Assembly (NCBI GenBank): GCA_965228545.1
Contig: OZ245822.1
Span: 2,666,001-2,730,000, forward strand
Length of the DNA stretch: 64,000 bases
Direction: 5' to 3'
Source: HXMU1420-13 sp965228545
Lineage (GTDB): Bacteria > Bacteroidota > Rhodothermia > Balneolales > Balneolaceae
The notes beneath the pieces were generated by a model that was not told the DNA's origin, ran no database searches, and saw only the letters and a list, made by a program, of their open reading frames with translations. Shown one piece after another: positions 25,947 to 34,428 of the stretch (position 1 is its first letter; each line of letters starts with the position of its first letter). The translations under genes were made by a program, and so were the position numbers.

Positions 25947-26348
25947 ATGGGCATTTTAAATAAATCGGCCTCGAAAGCTCCACATCTTCTGCATCCAGAG
26001 ATTTTGCATTGGAAAAAGGGGGATATCATCCGGGCGAGGAATGTTAAGTTAAAAGGAGTTTTCTCTAAGTTGAATGCTTTGGAAACCGGTACATTTACTC
26101 GGAATTATGTGTACAAAGGAATCACAAGTGATGGCTATATAATTGTAGAAGACGAAGCAGACAGAGAAATCCATAAAACAGTTTTGCAATCATTCCTCAA
26201 AAAGGCAGAAAACCTTAGTCTTAAAAATCGAACGATTTTAACGGAATTAGACACCTCCAGCGAATACATGGAGTTGATTGCTGAATTCAAAAAGGCTTAT
26301 CTGGAGCTCTCCCATCAAAGTGAAGAATCAAAATTATTAAATTCATGA
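25947..26348 (+). CDS. Small cytoplasmic protein of unknown function, tandem paralogue A
   Basis: A 133-residue protein without signal or membrane segment. It shares three blocks with the next gene: PEILHWKKGD near residue 18, a central strand region ending in a hydrophobic/basic segment (VYKGITSDGYIIVEDEADRE), and EYMELIAEFKKAYLEL near the C-terminus. The central region reads like a small beta barrel followed by a helix pair. No family recognised. It starts 8 bases after the membrane protein gene and its stop overlaps the start of paralogue B by 4 bases (ATGA), so the three genes probably form one transcript. Confidence 0.7.
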   Translation: MGILNKSASKAPHLLHPEILHWKKGDIIRARNVKLKGVFSKLNALETGTFTRNYVYKGITSDGYIIVEDEADREIHKTVLQSFLKKAENLSLKNRTILTELDTSSEYMELIAEFKKAYLELSHQSEESKLLNS

Positions 26349-26782
26349 AGTTTTTTAGAAATAAAAAGCGAGGCATACCACCCCATACTTGGTACCCCGA
26401 AATATTACACTGGAAAGAAGGCGACCGAGTGAATTGCTGGAACATTGCCCAAGCTCTTACCGGCGAAAAATTTGATTGGGCTACCTATAGAAAATATTCT
26501 TCGAGTGATTCTTCAACCGGGCAACATATATTTATGTACCGGTCGGTAGATGAGGACGGGAAGATATATCTAGCTGATGACAATGGAGATCTGGTTTCCT
26601 TTCACTTCTACAAGTTCATAAAATACGCACGAAACGAAACATTGAAGTCGAGAATGCTGGAGCAGCGTGTACTTGAATCGAAAGAGTACATGGAGCTGAT
26701 GGATAATTTCCAGAAAGCATTTGATGAACTTCAGGAAGCGGATAACCATCCCAAAAGATTGGGTTCAGCAAACAGAGAGTAA
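26345..26782 (+). CDS. Small cytoplasmic protein of unknown function, tandem paralogue B
   Basis: A 145-residue paralogue of the preceding protein. PEILHWKEGDRVNCWN matches PEILHWKKGDIIRARN, IFMYRSVDEDGKIYLADDNG matches VYKGITSDGYIIVEDEADRE, and EYMELMDNFQKAFDEL matches EYMELIAEFKKAYLEL. It carries an extra ~13-residue insertion in the middle (TYRKYSSSDSSTG). Both are acidic overall at the C-terminus. The arrangement points to a recent local duplication with divergence. No known domain seen. Confidence 0.7.
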   Translation: MKFFRNKKRGIPPHTWYPEILHWKEGDRVNCWNIAQALTGEKFDWATYRKYSSSDSSTGQHIFMYRSVDEDGKIYLADDNGDLVSFHFYKFIKYARNETLKSRMLEQRVLESKEYMELMDNFQKAFDELQEADNHPKRLGSANRE

Positions 26783-26924
26783 GCCAAATCCTGAGCTTAT
26801 ATCCATACTGAATTGATGTTGACTCCGTGCGCACTTTGATCAGTAAAAAATCATCAATTCCATTACCTCTCGTTGTATTCTAGTAGGCGTTTCGCTTTTT
26901 TCGAGCTGAACTAACATTTCTGAT

Positions 26925-28304
26925 ATGAAAAAACTCCTGCTATTGATTCTTCTTCCGGTGTTCGCTGTAATCCTTTTCTTCTCTATTAAGCCCTTTGATG
27001 TTGAATACACCTACAATGGCGAAATGCTTACCCATGCTTTTACCAATGTAAGCGTTATCCCAATGACGGAAGATGGTTTGGTGTTAAAGAATAAAACTGT
27101 ACTCATCGAAAATGGTCGTATTTCTGCGATTTTGGATGATGCAAACATTAAGTTCGGTCCAAACACCCTCATCATTGATGGCACCGATCAATATCTTATT
27201 CCCGGTCTTGCTGAAATGCATGGACATGTGCCGCCCACTCACCCATCGGCTAACTTTCCGGCTTATTTTAACGCAGATTATGTAGAATCGACCTTGTTTT
27301 TATATGTATCTGCAGGTATAACTACTGTGCGTGGTATGCTTGGTTACAATCGCCAGCTAGAACTAAAAGAGAAAGTTGCGAAGGGCGAATACATTGGTCC
27401 GAATTTGTATTTAGCCGGACCGAGTTTTAATGGTAATTCAGTTAGTTCGCCGGAAGGAGCACGAGAAAAAGTTCGGCAACAAGTTGAAGAAGGTTGGGAC
27501 CTGCTGAAAATACATCCCGGTTTAACATTGGAAGAATACAAAGCTATGGCAGAGACTGCGAATGCTTTAGGAATTCGATTTGGAGGGCATGTACCCGAAG
27601 CTGTTGGCATAGAGCGAGCCATAGAAGCCGGGCAGGAAACTATGGATCATATCGATGGATATGTTGCCTATTTAGAGGCGTATGATGGAGAAGAGCAAAA
27701 CCAACGAATGGGTGAAATCATCCAAAAAACCATAGAACATGATGTTTGGATTGTGCCCACTCAAGCACTTTGGGAAACCATTATTGGAGCTGCCGATTAT
27801 GAAACCATGCAGGCATACGATGAGCTGAAATATATTCCCAAAGCAGTACGGGATAATTATAATAACTTTGTGGCCAATACCATTACCAACAATACCGCAT
27901 TAGACATTGATGCAGCCAAAGAACACGCCCAACTTCGCCAACGGTTGTTGAGAGCTATGAATAACGCAGGGGTAAGAATATTGATGGGAACCGATGCGCC
28001 TCAGCTATTTAGTGTTCCGGGTTTCTCCATTCACCGAGAATTGCCCTACATGAAGGATGCAGGTATGAGTAATTATGAAATCCTGCACTCGGGCACGAAA
28101 GCAGTGGGCAAATATTTTGCGAATAAAGATCAATTTGGAACCATTGAAGAAGGTATGCGTGCTGATTTGATCTTGATGGAAGGCAATCCGTTAGAAAATC
28201 TGGATGCAATTCGATCTCATTCCGGCGTGATGGTAAACGGCCTTTGGCTTTCTCGAGAAATGATCGATGAAAAGTTGGAACAGATTGAAGCGATGTACAA
28301 TTAA
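26925..28304 (+). CDS. Exported amidohydrolase family protein (prolidase/imidazolonepropionase-like)
   Basis: The 459-residue protein has an N-terminal hydrophobic segment (LLLLILLPVFAVILFFSI) that is either a signal anchor or an uncleaved signal. A small beta-sandwich (HAFTNVSVIPMTEDG) leads into a metal-dependent TIM barrel. The HxH metal motif is in GLAEMHGHVPP near residue 97, followed by LLKIHPGLTLEEY (bridging Lys), RFGGHVPEAV and HIDGYVAYL (further metal His), and GTDAPQLFSVPGF (final Asp). The C-terminal strand EGMRADLILMEGNPLENLD is typical. Members cleave cyclic amides or X-Pro dipeptides; the substrate is uncertain. Monocistronic, placed outside the cytoplasmic membrane. Confidence 0.88.
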   Translation: MKKLLLLILLPVFAVILFFSIKPFDVEYTYNGEMLTHAFTNVSVIPMTEDGLVLKNKTVLIENGRISAILDDANIKFGPNTLIIDGTDQYLIPGLAEMHGHVPPTHPSANFPAYFNADYVESTLFLYVSAGITTVRGMLGYNRQLELKEKVAKGEYIGPNLYLAGPSFNGNSVSSPEGAREKVRQQVEEGWDLLKIHPGLTLEEYKAMAETANALGIRFGGHVPEAVGIERAIEAGQETMDHIDGYVAYLEAYDGEEQNQRMGEIIQKTIEHDVWIVPTQALWETIIGAADYETMQAYDELKYIPKAVRDNYNNFVANTITNNTALDIDAAKEHAQLRQRLLRAMNNAGVRILMGTDAPQLFSVPGFSIHRELPYMKDAGMSNYEILHSGTKAVGKYFANKDQFGTIEEGMRADLILMEGNPLENLDAIRSHSGVMVNGLWLSREMIDEKLEQIEAMYN

Positions 28305-28448
28305 CTCATCTTCCGATTTACTTCACTAAAGCACACAAATTGGAGCGATTCAGACTTCTTAAACTTGTTTCTTTCTGTACTCTAATTTGTTACACTGCTC
28401 GAACGATCTAATTGTTGTTCGGGAATAAATAATCATAAAGGATACCGT

Positions 28449-30128
28449 ATGAAATCCAGCATCGAAATTGCTCAAAATGCCGAAATGAAACACATGCGTC
28501 ATTTTATGGGCGCTTTTAATCTTGAAGAAGATAATTTTGAGTTTTATGGCAAATACACGGGTAAAATACGCTTAAATGTGTTGGAAAAGTTTAAAGATAA
28601 ACCCGATGGAAAATTGATTCTGGTTACAGCCATGACCCCAACACCATCCGGTGAGGGGAAAACACTTACCTCCATCGGATTAAGTCAAGGAATTCAAAAA
28701 ATAGGCCATAAAGCACTAGTAGCGCTTCGCGAGCCTTCATTGGGTCCTGTTTTTGGCATAAAGGGCGGAGCAGCCGGTGGGGGTTGGTCGCAAGTGATTC
28801 CCATGGAACGCATCAATCTGCATTTTAATGGTGATATACATGCCATTGGCGCAGCACACAACCTACTCGCTGCCATGCTCGACAATCATATCTTTAAAGG
28901 CAATGAGCTGGATTTCGATGTAACCAACACGTTGTGGAATCGATCTATGGATATGAACGACAGAGCTTTACGCAACATAGTTATCGGCTTGGGGGGGCGC
29001 GTAAATAGCATCCCGCGGGAATCCGGCTTTATTATTACAGCGGCCTCCGAAATCATGGCGATTTTAGCATTAGCGAGCTCACGTTCCGATCTGAAAAAAC
29101 GTTTGGGGCAAATTATTGTAGGATATAACCAAAAAGGGGACGCAATACTAGCCAAACAACTACATGCCCACGAAGCCCTAGCGGTGATCCTAAATGAGGC
29201 CATAATGCCTAATCTGGTACAAACCATTGAGCATGTGCCTGCCCTTGTACATGCTGGCCCATTTGCGAATATTGCACACGGTACAAGCAGTATTATTGCC
29301 AATCGAATTGGGTTGAAACTAGCTGATTATGTGGTTACAGAAGCAGGTTTTGGAGCAGATCTAGGTGCCGAAAAGTTTTTCGATATCGTGTGTCCTGCTT
29401 CAGGTATATGGCCCTCCGCTGTTGTGCTGGTAGCTACTTGCAAAGCCATTAAATATCATGGGGGAGTAAGTGTAGATGAAGCCAAACAAAGCGGCCAACA
29501 TTTGAAAGCATTAAAGAACGGATTGGTAAATCTTGAAGCGCATATTCGAAATCTACAGCAATTTAAAACGCCCATTATTGTAGCCATCAATCAATTTGTG
29601 GATGATAGCCAAACTGAGATTGACGAAATAATGGGTTTCTGCGAAAAACTGGGAGTTGAGTGCGCACCACATGAAGCATTTGCAAAAGGTGGCAATGGCG
29701 TGGTTACACTGGCAGAAAAAACCGTACGACTTGCAGAAAGCAAAAAACAACCGGCAAAGGTGCGATTGTATAATAATGAGGCCTCAATCGAAGAGAAAAT
29801 TAAGCAGGTAGCCACCAAAATGTATGGCGCCGGCGTAGTGTATTTTGATAAGAAAGCACTAAAGCAGATTCATCAATTCACCCAACTAGGTTATGGAAAC
29901 CTACCAGTTTGCATCGCTAAAACGCAATCTTCCCTTTCAGACAATCCAATGCTAAGAGGCGCCCCGAAAGGTCATACTCTAACAGTGAGTGATGTGCAAT
30001 TATCAGCCGGGGCAGGTTTTTTAGTTGTGGTTTGTGGTAATATGATGCTAATGCCGGGACTCCCTAAAAATCCTGCAGCAATGAATATGAGTGTAAACGA
30101 CGAGGGAGTTATATCAGGTTTGTTTTAA
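28449..30128 (+). CDS. fhs: Formate--tetrahydrofolate ligase
   Basis: ATP-dependent formylation of tetrahydrofolate to 10-formyl-THF, feeding purine and one-carbon pools. All 559 residues fit the family: P-loop TPTPSGEGKTLTSIGLSQG near 64-82, ALREPSLGPVFGIKGGAAGG near 90-110, ITAASEIMAILALA near 196, NIAHGTSSIIAN near 276, FGADLGAEKFFDI near 305, and MRGAPKGHTLTVSDVQLSAG reading LRGAPKG here, then GNMMLMPGLPKNP near the C-terminus. It complements GcvT, which produces methylene-THF. Monocistronic; the 143-base upstream spacer has a TAATTTG promoter-like stretch but I do not assign it. Confidence 0.97.
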   Translation: MKSSIEIAQNAEMKHMRHFMGAFNLEEDNFEFYGKYTGKIRLNVLEKFKDKPDGKLILVTAMTPTPSGEGKTLTSIGLSQGIQKIGHKALVALREPSLGPVFGIKGGAAGGGWSQVIPMERINLHFNGDIHAIGAAHNLLAAMLDNHIFKGNELDFDVTNTLWNRSMDMNDRALRNIVIGLGGRVNSIPRESGFIITAASEIMAILALASSRSDLKKRLGQIIVGYNQKGDAILAKQLHAHEALAVILNEAIMPNLVQTIEHVPALVHAGPFANIAHGTSSIIANRIGLKLADYVVTEAGFGADLGAEKFFDIVCPASGIWPSAVVLVATCKAIKYHGGVSVDEAKQSGQHLKALKNGLVNLEAHIRNLQQFKTPIIVAINQFVDDSQTEIDEIMGFCEKLGVECAPHEAFAKGGNGVVTLAEKTVRLAESKKQPAKVRLYNNEASIEEKIKQVATKMYGAGVVYFDKKALKQIHQFTQLGYGNLPVCIAKTQSSLSDNPMLRGAPKGHTLTVSDVQLSAGAGFLVVVCGNMMLMPGLPKNPAAMNMSVNDEGVISGLF

Positions 30129-30399
30129 TGCCGGGCTAAGAATGCCGCTTATTGGAGATCCATTCGTGGCAAAGGTTGATATGTCTCTTTACTCAACACA
30201 CTTTATGAGAACGACTTGAAAGTTCTTGGATGGTATTCTTTGCGAGGACATTCGAGCAGACCATAATGTTTACAATCATCGTTTAGACAATCTCTTTCTT
30301 TCATACCCACCTTCGTTCTCTCAAATAATCAGCTTTCTTATCTGCCTTTTATTTCTATTTTCAGCACTGTTACTGAGTCACTAATTCGGGAGTACATTC

Positions 30400-32118
30400 A
30401 TGGAAATCATCAAAAGCAGAAAAGAATACGATGCTGTAATTGTAGGTTCGGGGGCCGGAGGAGGAATGTCGGCCAAAATTCTGGCTGAACAAGGGCTAAA
30501 CGTTGCCATCATAGAGGCCGGGCCCTACTTCGATCCTGCATTGGATGAATACCGCACGCAGTTACGTCCGTCTTGGGAATCGCCTCGCCGCGGTTATGGA
30601 TCTACGCGCGCTTTTGGTGATTATGATGCCGCGTATGGTGGTTGGGAAATCGATGGCGAGCCTTACACACAAGCAGAAGGCACCAACTTTGGTTGGTTCA
30701 GGTCGCGTATGTTAGGAGGAAGAACCAATCATTGGGGCAGAATTTCACTTCGTTTTGGTCCGCTCGATTTCAAACGTAAAGATTGGGACGGGCTGGGTGA
30801 TAATTGGCCCATCAGCTACGACGATGTGAAGCCTTACTACGATCGCGTGGACAAAATGATCGGTGTTTTTGGAAGTAAAGAGGGCATTTTTAACGAACCG
30901 GATGGATTTTTCCTGCCACCACCCAAACCAAGGTTGCATGAATTATATTATATAAAAGGTGCTCGGAAAGCGGGAATCCCGGTGATTCCTTCCCGGCTTT
31001 CCATCCTTACAAAACGACTGAATAACGAACGAGGGGTATGTTTTTACTGCAATCAGTGTAATCGCGCTTGTCAGATTTATGCGGATTTCAGTTCGGGAAC
31101 CTGTCTGATATTCCCGGCGCAGAAATCAACCGGGCGAGTGGATTTGTATGTAAACTCGATGGCCAAGGAAGTGGTGACCAATGGCGACGGAAAAGCAACC
31201 GGCGTATCGTACATCAACAAAGAAAATGGAAGCGAACAAGAGATTAAAGGCAAAGTAATTGTACTTGGAGCTTCCGCTTGTTCAACTGCACGCATATTGT
31301 TGAACTCAAAAAGCAGTCAACATCCGGATGGATTAGGCAATAGCTCCGGCATGATCGGGCGCTATTTACACGATTCCACAGGAACCGGAGCCGCAGCGCT
31401 GGTGCCTGAATTAATGGATCGGGACCGATACAACGAAGATGGTGTGGGCGGACTTCATGTGTATACACCATGGTGGCTTAACGAAGCAAAACTGGATTTT
31501 CCTCGTGGTTATCATCTTGAGATTTGGGGAGGAATGGGTATGCCTTCTTACGGAATCGGTTTTGATACCACCAATTTAAACTCGCATTTCAATGAAACTG
31601 TTGGGGGTTACGGTGATAAGTTGCGTAAGGATGTAAAACGATTTTTTGGATCAGTGATGGGTATTGCCATGCGGGGCGAAAGTGTTCCTCAATACAACAA
31701 TTACTGCGAACTCGATCCGGAAGTGAAAGATAAGTGGGGAATTCCGGTCTTGCGGTTTAATTATCAGTGGACGGATTACGAACGCTTGCAAGCCAAACAT
31801 GCTCACGACACCATCGAGAATATTTTTGATGCGATGGGCGCCATCAAATTAGGAAACAAACCCGGCGCAGATCGGGATTACGGGCTGATGAATCCCGGTG
31901 TAATTATTCACGAAGTAGGAACTACGCGTATGGGCGATGATCCTTCAACTTCCGTCACCAATAAATACAATCAGTTGCATGATGCAAAAAATGTGTTTGT
32001 GGTAGATGCGGGCGTATTTGTATCGCAAGCCGATAAAAACCCAACCTGGACTATTCTCGCACTTTCAATGCGGGCAAGTGAATACATCGTAGATCAACTT
32101 AAAAAGCAAAATATTTAG
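30400..32118 (+). CDS. GMC-family FAD oxidoreductase (sugar/gluconate dehydrogenase catalytic subunit type)
   Basis: Flavoprotein of 572 residues. The FAD-binding Rossmann motif VIVGSGAGGGMSAKILAEQG lies at residues 13-32, and GRTNHWGRISLRF near 108 fits the flavin site. C-terminal blocks are HEVGTTRMGDDP near 505 and VDAGVFVSQADKNPTWTILA near 530, with the catalytic His/Asn region. Cysteines 214, 217, 220 and 224 (CFYCNQCNRAC) match the cysteine-rich loop that in FAD glucose dehydrogenases binds a 3Fe-4S cluster. There is no signal peptide; export is probably as a complex with the Tat-type partner encoded 2 bases downstream. Substrate likely a sugar or sugar acid, not determinable. No cytochrome subunit gene is present. 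Confidence 0.9.
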   Translation: MEIIKSRKEYDAVIVGSGAGGGMSAKILAEQGLNVAIIEAGPYFDPALDEYRTQLRPSWESPRRGYGSTRAFGDYDAAYGGWEIDGEPYTQAEGTNFGWFRSRMLGGRTNHWGRISLRFGPLDFKRKDWDGLGDNWPISYDDVKPYYDRVDKMIGVFGSKEGIFNEPDGFFLPPPKPRLHELYYIKGARKAGIPVIPSRLSILTKRLNNERGVCFYCNQCNRACQIYADFSSGTCLIFPAQKSTGRVDLYVNSMAKEVVTNGDGKATGVSYINKENGSEQEIKGKVIVLGASACSTARILLNSKSSQHPDGLGNSSGMIGRYLHDSTGTGAAALVPELMDRDRYNEDGVGGLHVYTPWWLNEAKLDFPRGYHLEIWGGMGMPSYGIGFDTTNLNSHFNETVGGYGDKLRKDVKRFFGSVMGIAMRGESVPQYNNYCELDPEVKDKWGIPVLRFNYQWTDYERLQAKHAHDTIENIFDAMGAIKLGNKPGADRDYGLMNPGVIIHEVGTTRMGDDPSTSVTNKYNQLHDAKNVFVVDAGVFVSQADKNPTWTILALSMRASEYIVDQLKKQNI

Positions 32119-32120
32119 TT

Positions 32121-32828
32121 ATGGATCGCAGAGAATCAATTAAAACAATGCTAATTGGCGCATTAGGAACCGGAGCGTTATTAAACGGATGTGCTCCTGC
32201 AAAAGCGGAAAGAACAAAATTGCAGGATATCTATGATTTTAGTTCTTATGGCAGAACTGCAGAAGAAAAGCAACGTGATGCCGATCTATTTGCTGAAAAC
32301 TTTTTTACCGATCATCAGTTTGAAACCGTTGCGGTATTGTGCGATTTGATTTTACCGGCCACGGATACTGCCGGGTCTGCTTCTGATGCTCATGTGCCTG
32401 CATTCATCGATTTTATGGTGAAAGATGCTCCCAGCTGGCAGGATGATTTTCAGATCGGGATAACCTGGCTGGATGCTTACTCGAAGCAAAAATTTGGCTA
32501 CGATTTTGTGCTGTTAACGCGTGATCAGCAAATGGAAATCATCGAAGAGATTGCCTACCCGGATAAAGCTACCGAAGTTACTCAACCGGGCGTAGATTTT
32601 TATCGCGAGATCAGAAACATCACTCTTACGGGATATTACACTACGCAAATGGGATGGGATGATCTGGGATATGTGGGAAACCGCCCTAACGTGTGGGATG
32701 GAGTGCCCGAAGAGGTGCTTAAAAAGCATGGCTTGGAATATGAGCCGGAATGGCTGGCTAAATGTGTGGATCAATCGAAACGGAATGTTACGGCCGAATG
32801 GGATGAGGATGGAAATTTGATTAGTTGA
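32121..32828 (+). CDS. Gluconate 2-dehydrogenase subunit 3 family protein (Tat-type hitchhiker subunit)
   Basis: The 235-residue protein starts with a twin-arginine-like signal (MDRRESIKTMLIGALGTGAL) that ends in a lipobox-like LLNGC, so it may be a Tat-exported lipoprotein. The body has the subunit-3 hallmarks: FFTDHQFETVAVLCDLILPA near residue 70, AGSASDAHVPAFIDFMV near 90, and a final helical part with ITLTGYYTTQMGWDDLGYVG. The known role in homologous complexes is to chaperone and export the GMC catalytic subunit. It begins 2 bases after the GMC gene. No electron-carrying cytochrome c partner is adjacent. Confidence 0.9.
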   Translation: MDRRESIKTMLIGALGTGALLNGCAPAKAERTKLQDIYDFSSYGRTAEEKQRDADLFAENFFTDHQFETVAVLCDLILPATDTAGSASDAHVPAFIDFMVKDAPSWQDDFQIGITWLDAYSKQKFGYDFVLLTRDQQMEIIEEIAYPDKATEVTQPGVDFYREIRNITLTGYYTTQMGWDDLGYVGNRPNVWDGVPEEVLKKHGLEYEPEWLAKCVDQSKRNVTAEWDEDGNLIS

Positions 32829-32866
32829 GGGGTGTTAAATTTTAGTTCGTATTTTAATTATCTAAT

Positions 32867-32936
32867 CATCACGATGAGAAACAGAGCCATTTAAGGTTTA
32901 CTAATTCCATCGACGAAGTGGTCTCCCATTGGTGGC
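32867..32936. repeat. Diverged direct repeat copy A (about 70 bases)
   Basis: CATCACGATGAGAAACAG...GCCA...GGTTTACTAA...GAAGTGGTC..CC..TTGG matches copy B at 33085-33154 in register with about two thirds identity. Read on the reverse strand both copies encode P(T/M)GDHFV(E/D)G(V/I)(N/S)KP, which may be chance or a coding relic. They flank the 33001-33061 element. Confidence 0.65.
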
Positions 32937-33000
32937 GCCGCTTCATTAATTCACGCCTTTCCCATTCATCAGTTAAAATTTATCCTTTAACATTCAAGCC

Positions 33001-33061
33001 CAAGATTGCCGCGTCGAGTGTTTTCTGCTTCGATTCCAGATTCTCTCGATCCTCGCAATGA
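33001..33061. repeat. REP-like dispersed element, copy 1
   Basis: CCAAGATTGCCGCGTCGAGT (shared start, from 33000) to CTCGCAATGACC. It recurs at 47573-47635 with the same 21-base opening, the same closing GCAATGACC/ACAATGACC and similar length. The outer parts GATTGC and GCAATGAC suit the arms of a dispersed palindrome. The wider 32829-33523 gap has no supported gene; a 77-codon forward frame at 33264-33497 resembles no family. Confidence 0.75.
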
Positions 33062-33084
33062 CCCGCTAAAACTATTCAAACCGT

Positions 33085-33154
33085 CATCACGAACAAAATC
33101 TAGGCCAAATTGAGGTTTATTAACACCCTCTACAAAGTGATCACCAGTTGGAGT
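33085..33154. repeat. Diverged direct repeat copy B (about 70 bases)
   Basis: CATCACGAACAAAATC...GGCCA...GAGGTTTATTAACACC...CAAAGTGATCACC..TTGGAG aligns with copy A at 32867-32936 without gaps. The two lie in direct orientation 150 bases apart with the REP-like element between them. Confidence 0.65.
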
Positions 33155-33523
33155 TAAAAAGTAGAACTTTGAGTGGTTGATTTTTCGACAGTCTTATCCT
33201 GTCCTAAAATAGTTGCTGGGCTAATTAACCAAACGAAATTTATTATCAGGTATTTAATATTGAATGATGTCATGGCTCGGTTTATTCAGCAATCGAGTTT
33301 CCCAAAGGATTTCATTAGCAGTAGGCAATTGTTCGATTTTACCGTTAGATAATGAACCTTCTGGAATACTTTACCCAACACGGAACTTGGTAACGAGGTT
33401 AAATTATCAGTCATTTCCCATAAATGTACTGTGCATTTGGCCAGGTAATAGTTGGAGCGGAGCTTCAGAAATAGGATTGTGTAGTAGAGCTATGTAACGA
33501 GGGTAACTGATCTATTAATCAAG

Positions 33524-34281
33524 CTATTTAGGCAATATGAAATATATTGGGATAGTATAATTTACATTTACTGGTTTTCCATTGTTATAACCGGGCTTAA
33601 ACCTTAAGCGCTGAACAGCCCGAATAGCCTCTTCATCACACCCATAACCAATACCTTCTATTACTTTGGGGTCATTTACTGATCCATCTTTCCCAACAAT
33701 TAATTGAACAATTACTGTGCCTTCAATTTTTCCTTTTTTGCCTCATCTGGGTAGTTGATTTCAATACTATCCAAACCGCCTATCAGTACTGGTTCGATGA
33801 AATAACTATTACCCCCGGTTAAATTTGACAGTATTTGTTGTTGCTCTTGTCGAGAAAGTTGCACAAAACTAGTATCTGAGAAAGTAATATTTACTTTTGA
33901 GGTGTTGTTATCGAAGGTGGCTAATGAAAAAAGTAAAGTAGGCTTCCATATTGAATTTACCCGTTTAGGATAAAACAATTCGCTTGAAAGTACTCTGGTA
34001 ACCTCCATAGAGGCATATGGTGAAAATGAATCTATATGTTCAATATTTACAACTTCACCAAACTTATCTACCAGAAATGCACTATGCACATTTCCACTTA
34101 TTTGCTTGTCGGTTAGTTGTTCTGGATACAAAAATTTAGACTCAATTTCGTCAATAGTTCGATAAGGCACTCCTTCATTATGAAATTGGCTGTAGTCAGG
34201 CTCATAGAAGTCTTGTTGGTAGGTTGGGCTACATGCATTTAATGCAACAATGAGACAAATGAGCAAACTAGAATTTCTCAC
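33524..34281 (-). CDS. Lipoprotein with two TonB-C-like domains, joined by a -1 frameshift at a slippery site (programmed or mutational)
   Basis: Frame 0 (34281 to the stop at 33712) encodes 189 residues: lipoprotein signal ending in NACSP (Cys17), a diverged TonB-C-like domain (about 45-140; LYPEQLTDKQISGNVHSAF), then GGLDSIEINYPDEAKK, the start of a second TonB-C domain that breaks off. At 33739-33733 the reverse strand reads A AAA AAG in phase (codons GCA AAA AAG). A -1 slip there continues as GKIEGTVIVQLIVGKDG...GIGYGCDEEAIRAVQRLRFKPG and ends at a TAG (33524), giving a complete 252-residue protein with a canonical TonB-C domain. A weak stem (AATTGAA/TTCAATT) begins 4 bases after the slip site. 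Either programmed -1 frameshifting or a recent one-base change; the sequence alone cannot decide. The paralogue at 34429-34863 is intact. Confidence 0.8.
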
Positions 34282-34428
34282 ACCTTGAGTTATTTATTAA
34301 ATGAGTAAGAAAGAAATACCTTAATCGAATAGATAATCAGAAACCGCTTTTTGAAATTGTAATTATTTATAATCAATTAGTTACTTACTAAAGTAAAAAC
34401 TTATTCAATCATAATGATCAAGTTATAG

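Noticed and set aside
28360..28410. TTG...TAATTTG as a Bacteroidota promoter for fhs
   Set aside because: The -7 word is one base short of TAnnTTTG and the spacing is poor; chance in AT-rich DNA is likely.
33264..33497. 77-codon forward frame
   Set aside because: No family resemblance, no signal or domain, unusual composition, and it lies in repeat-rich sequence. Noted as part of a possible gene remnant only.
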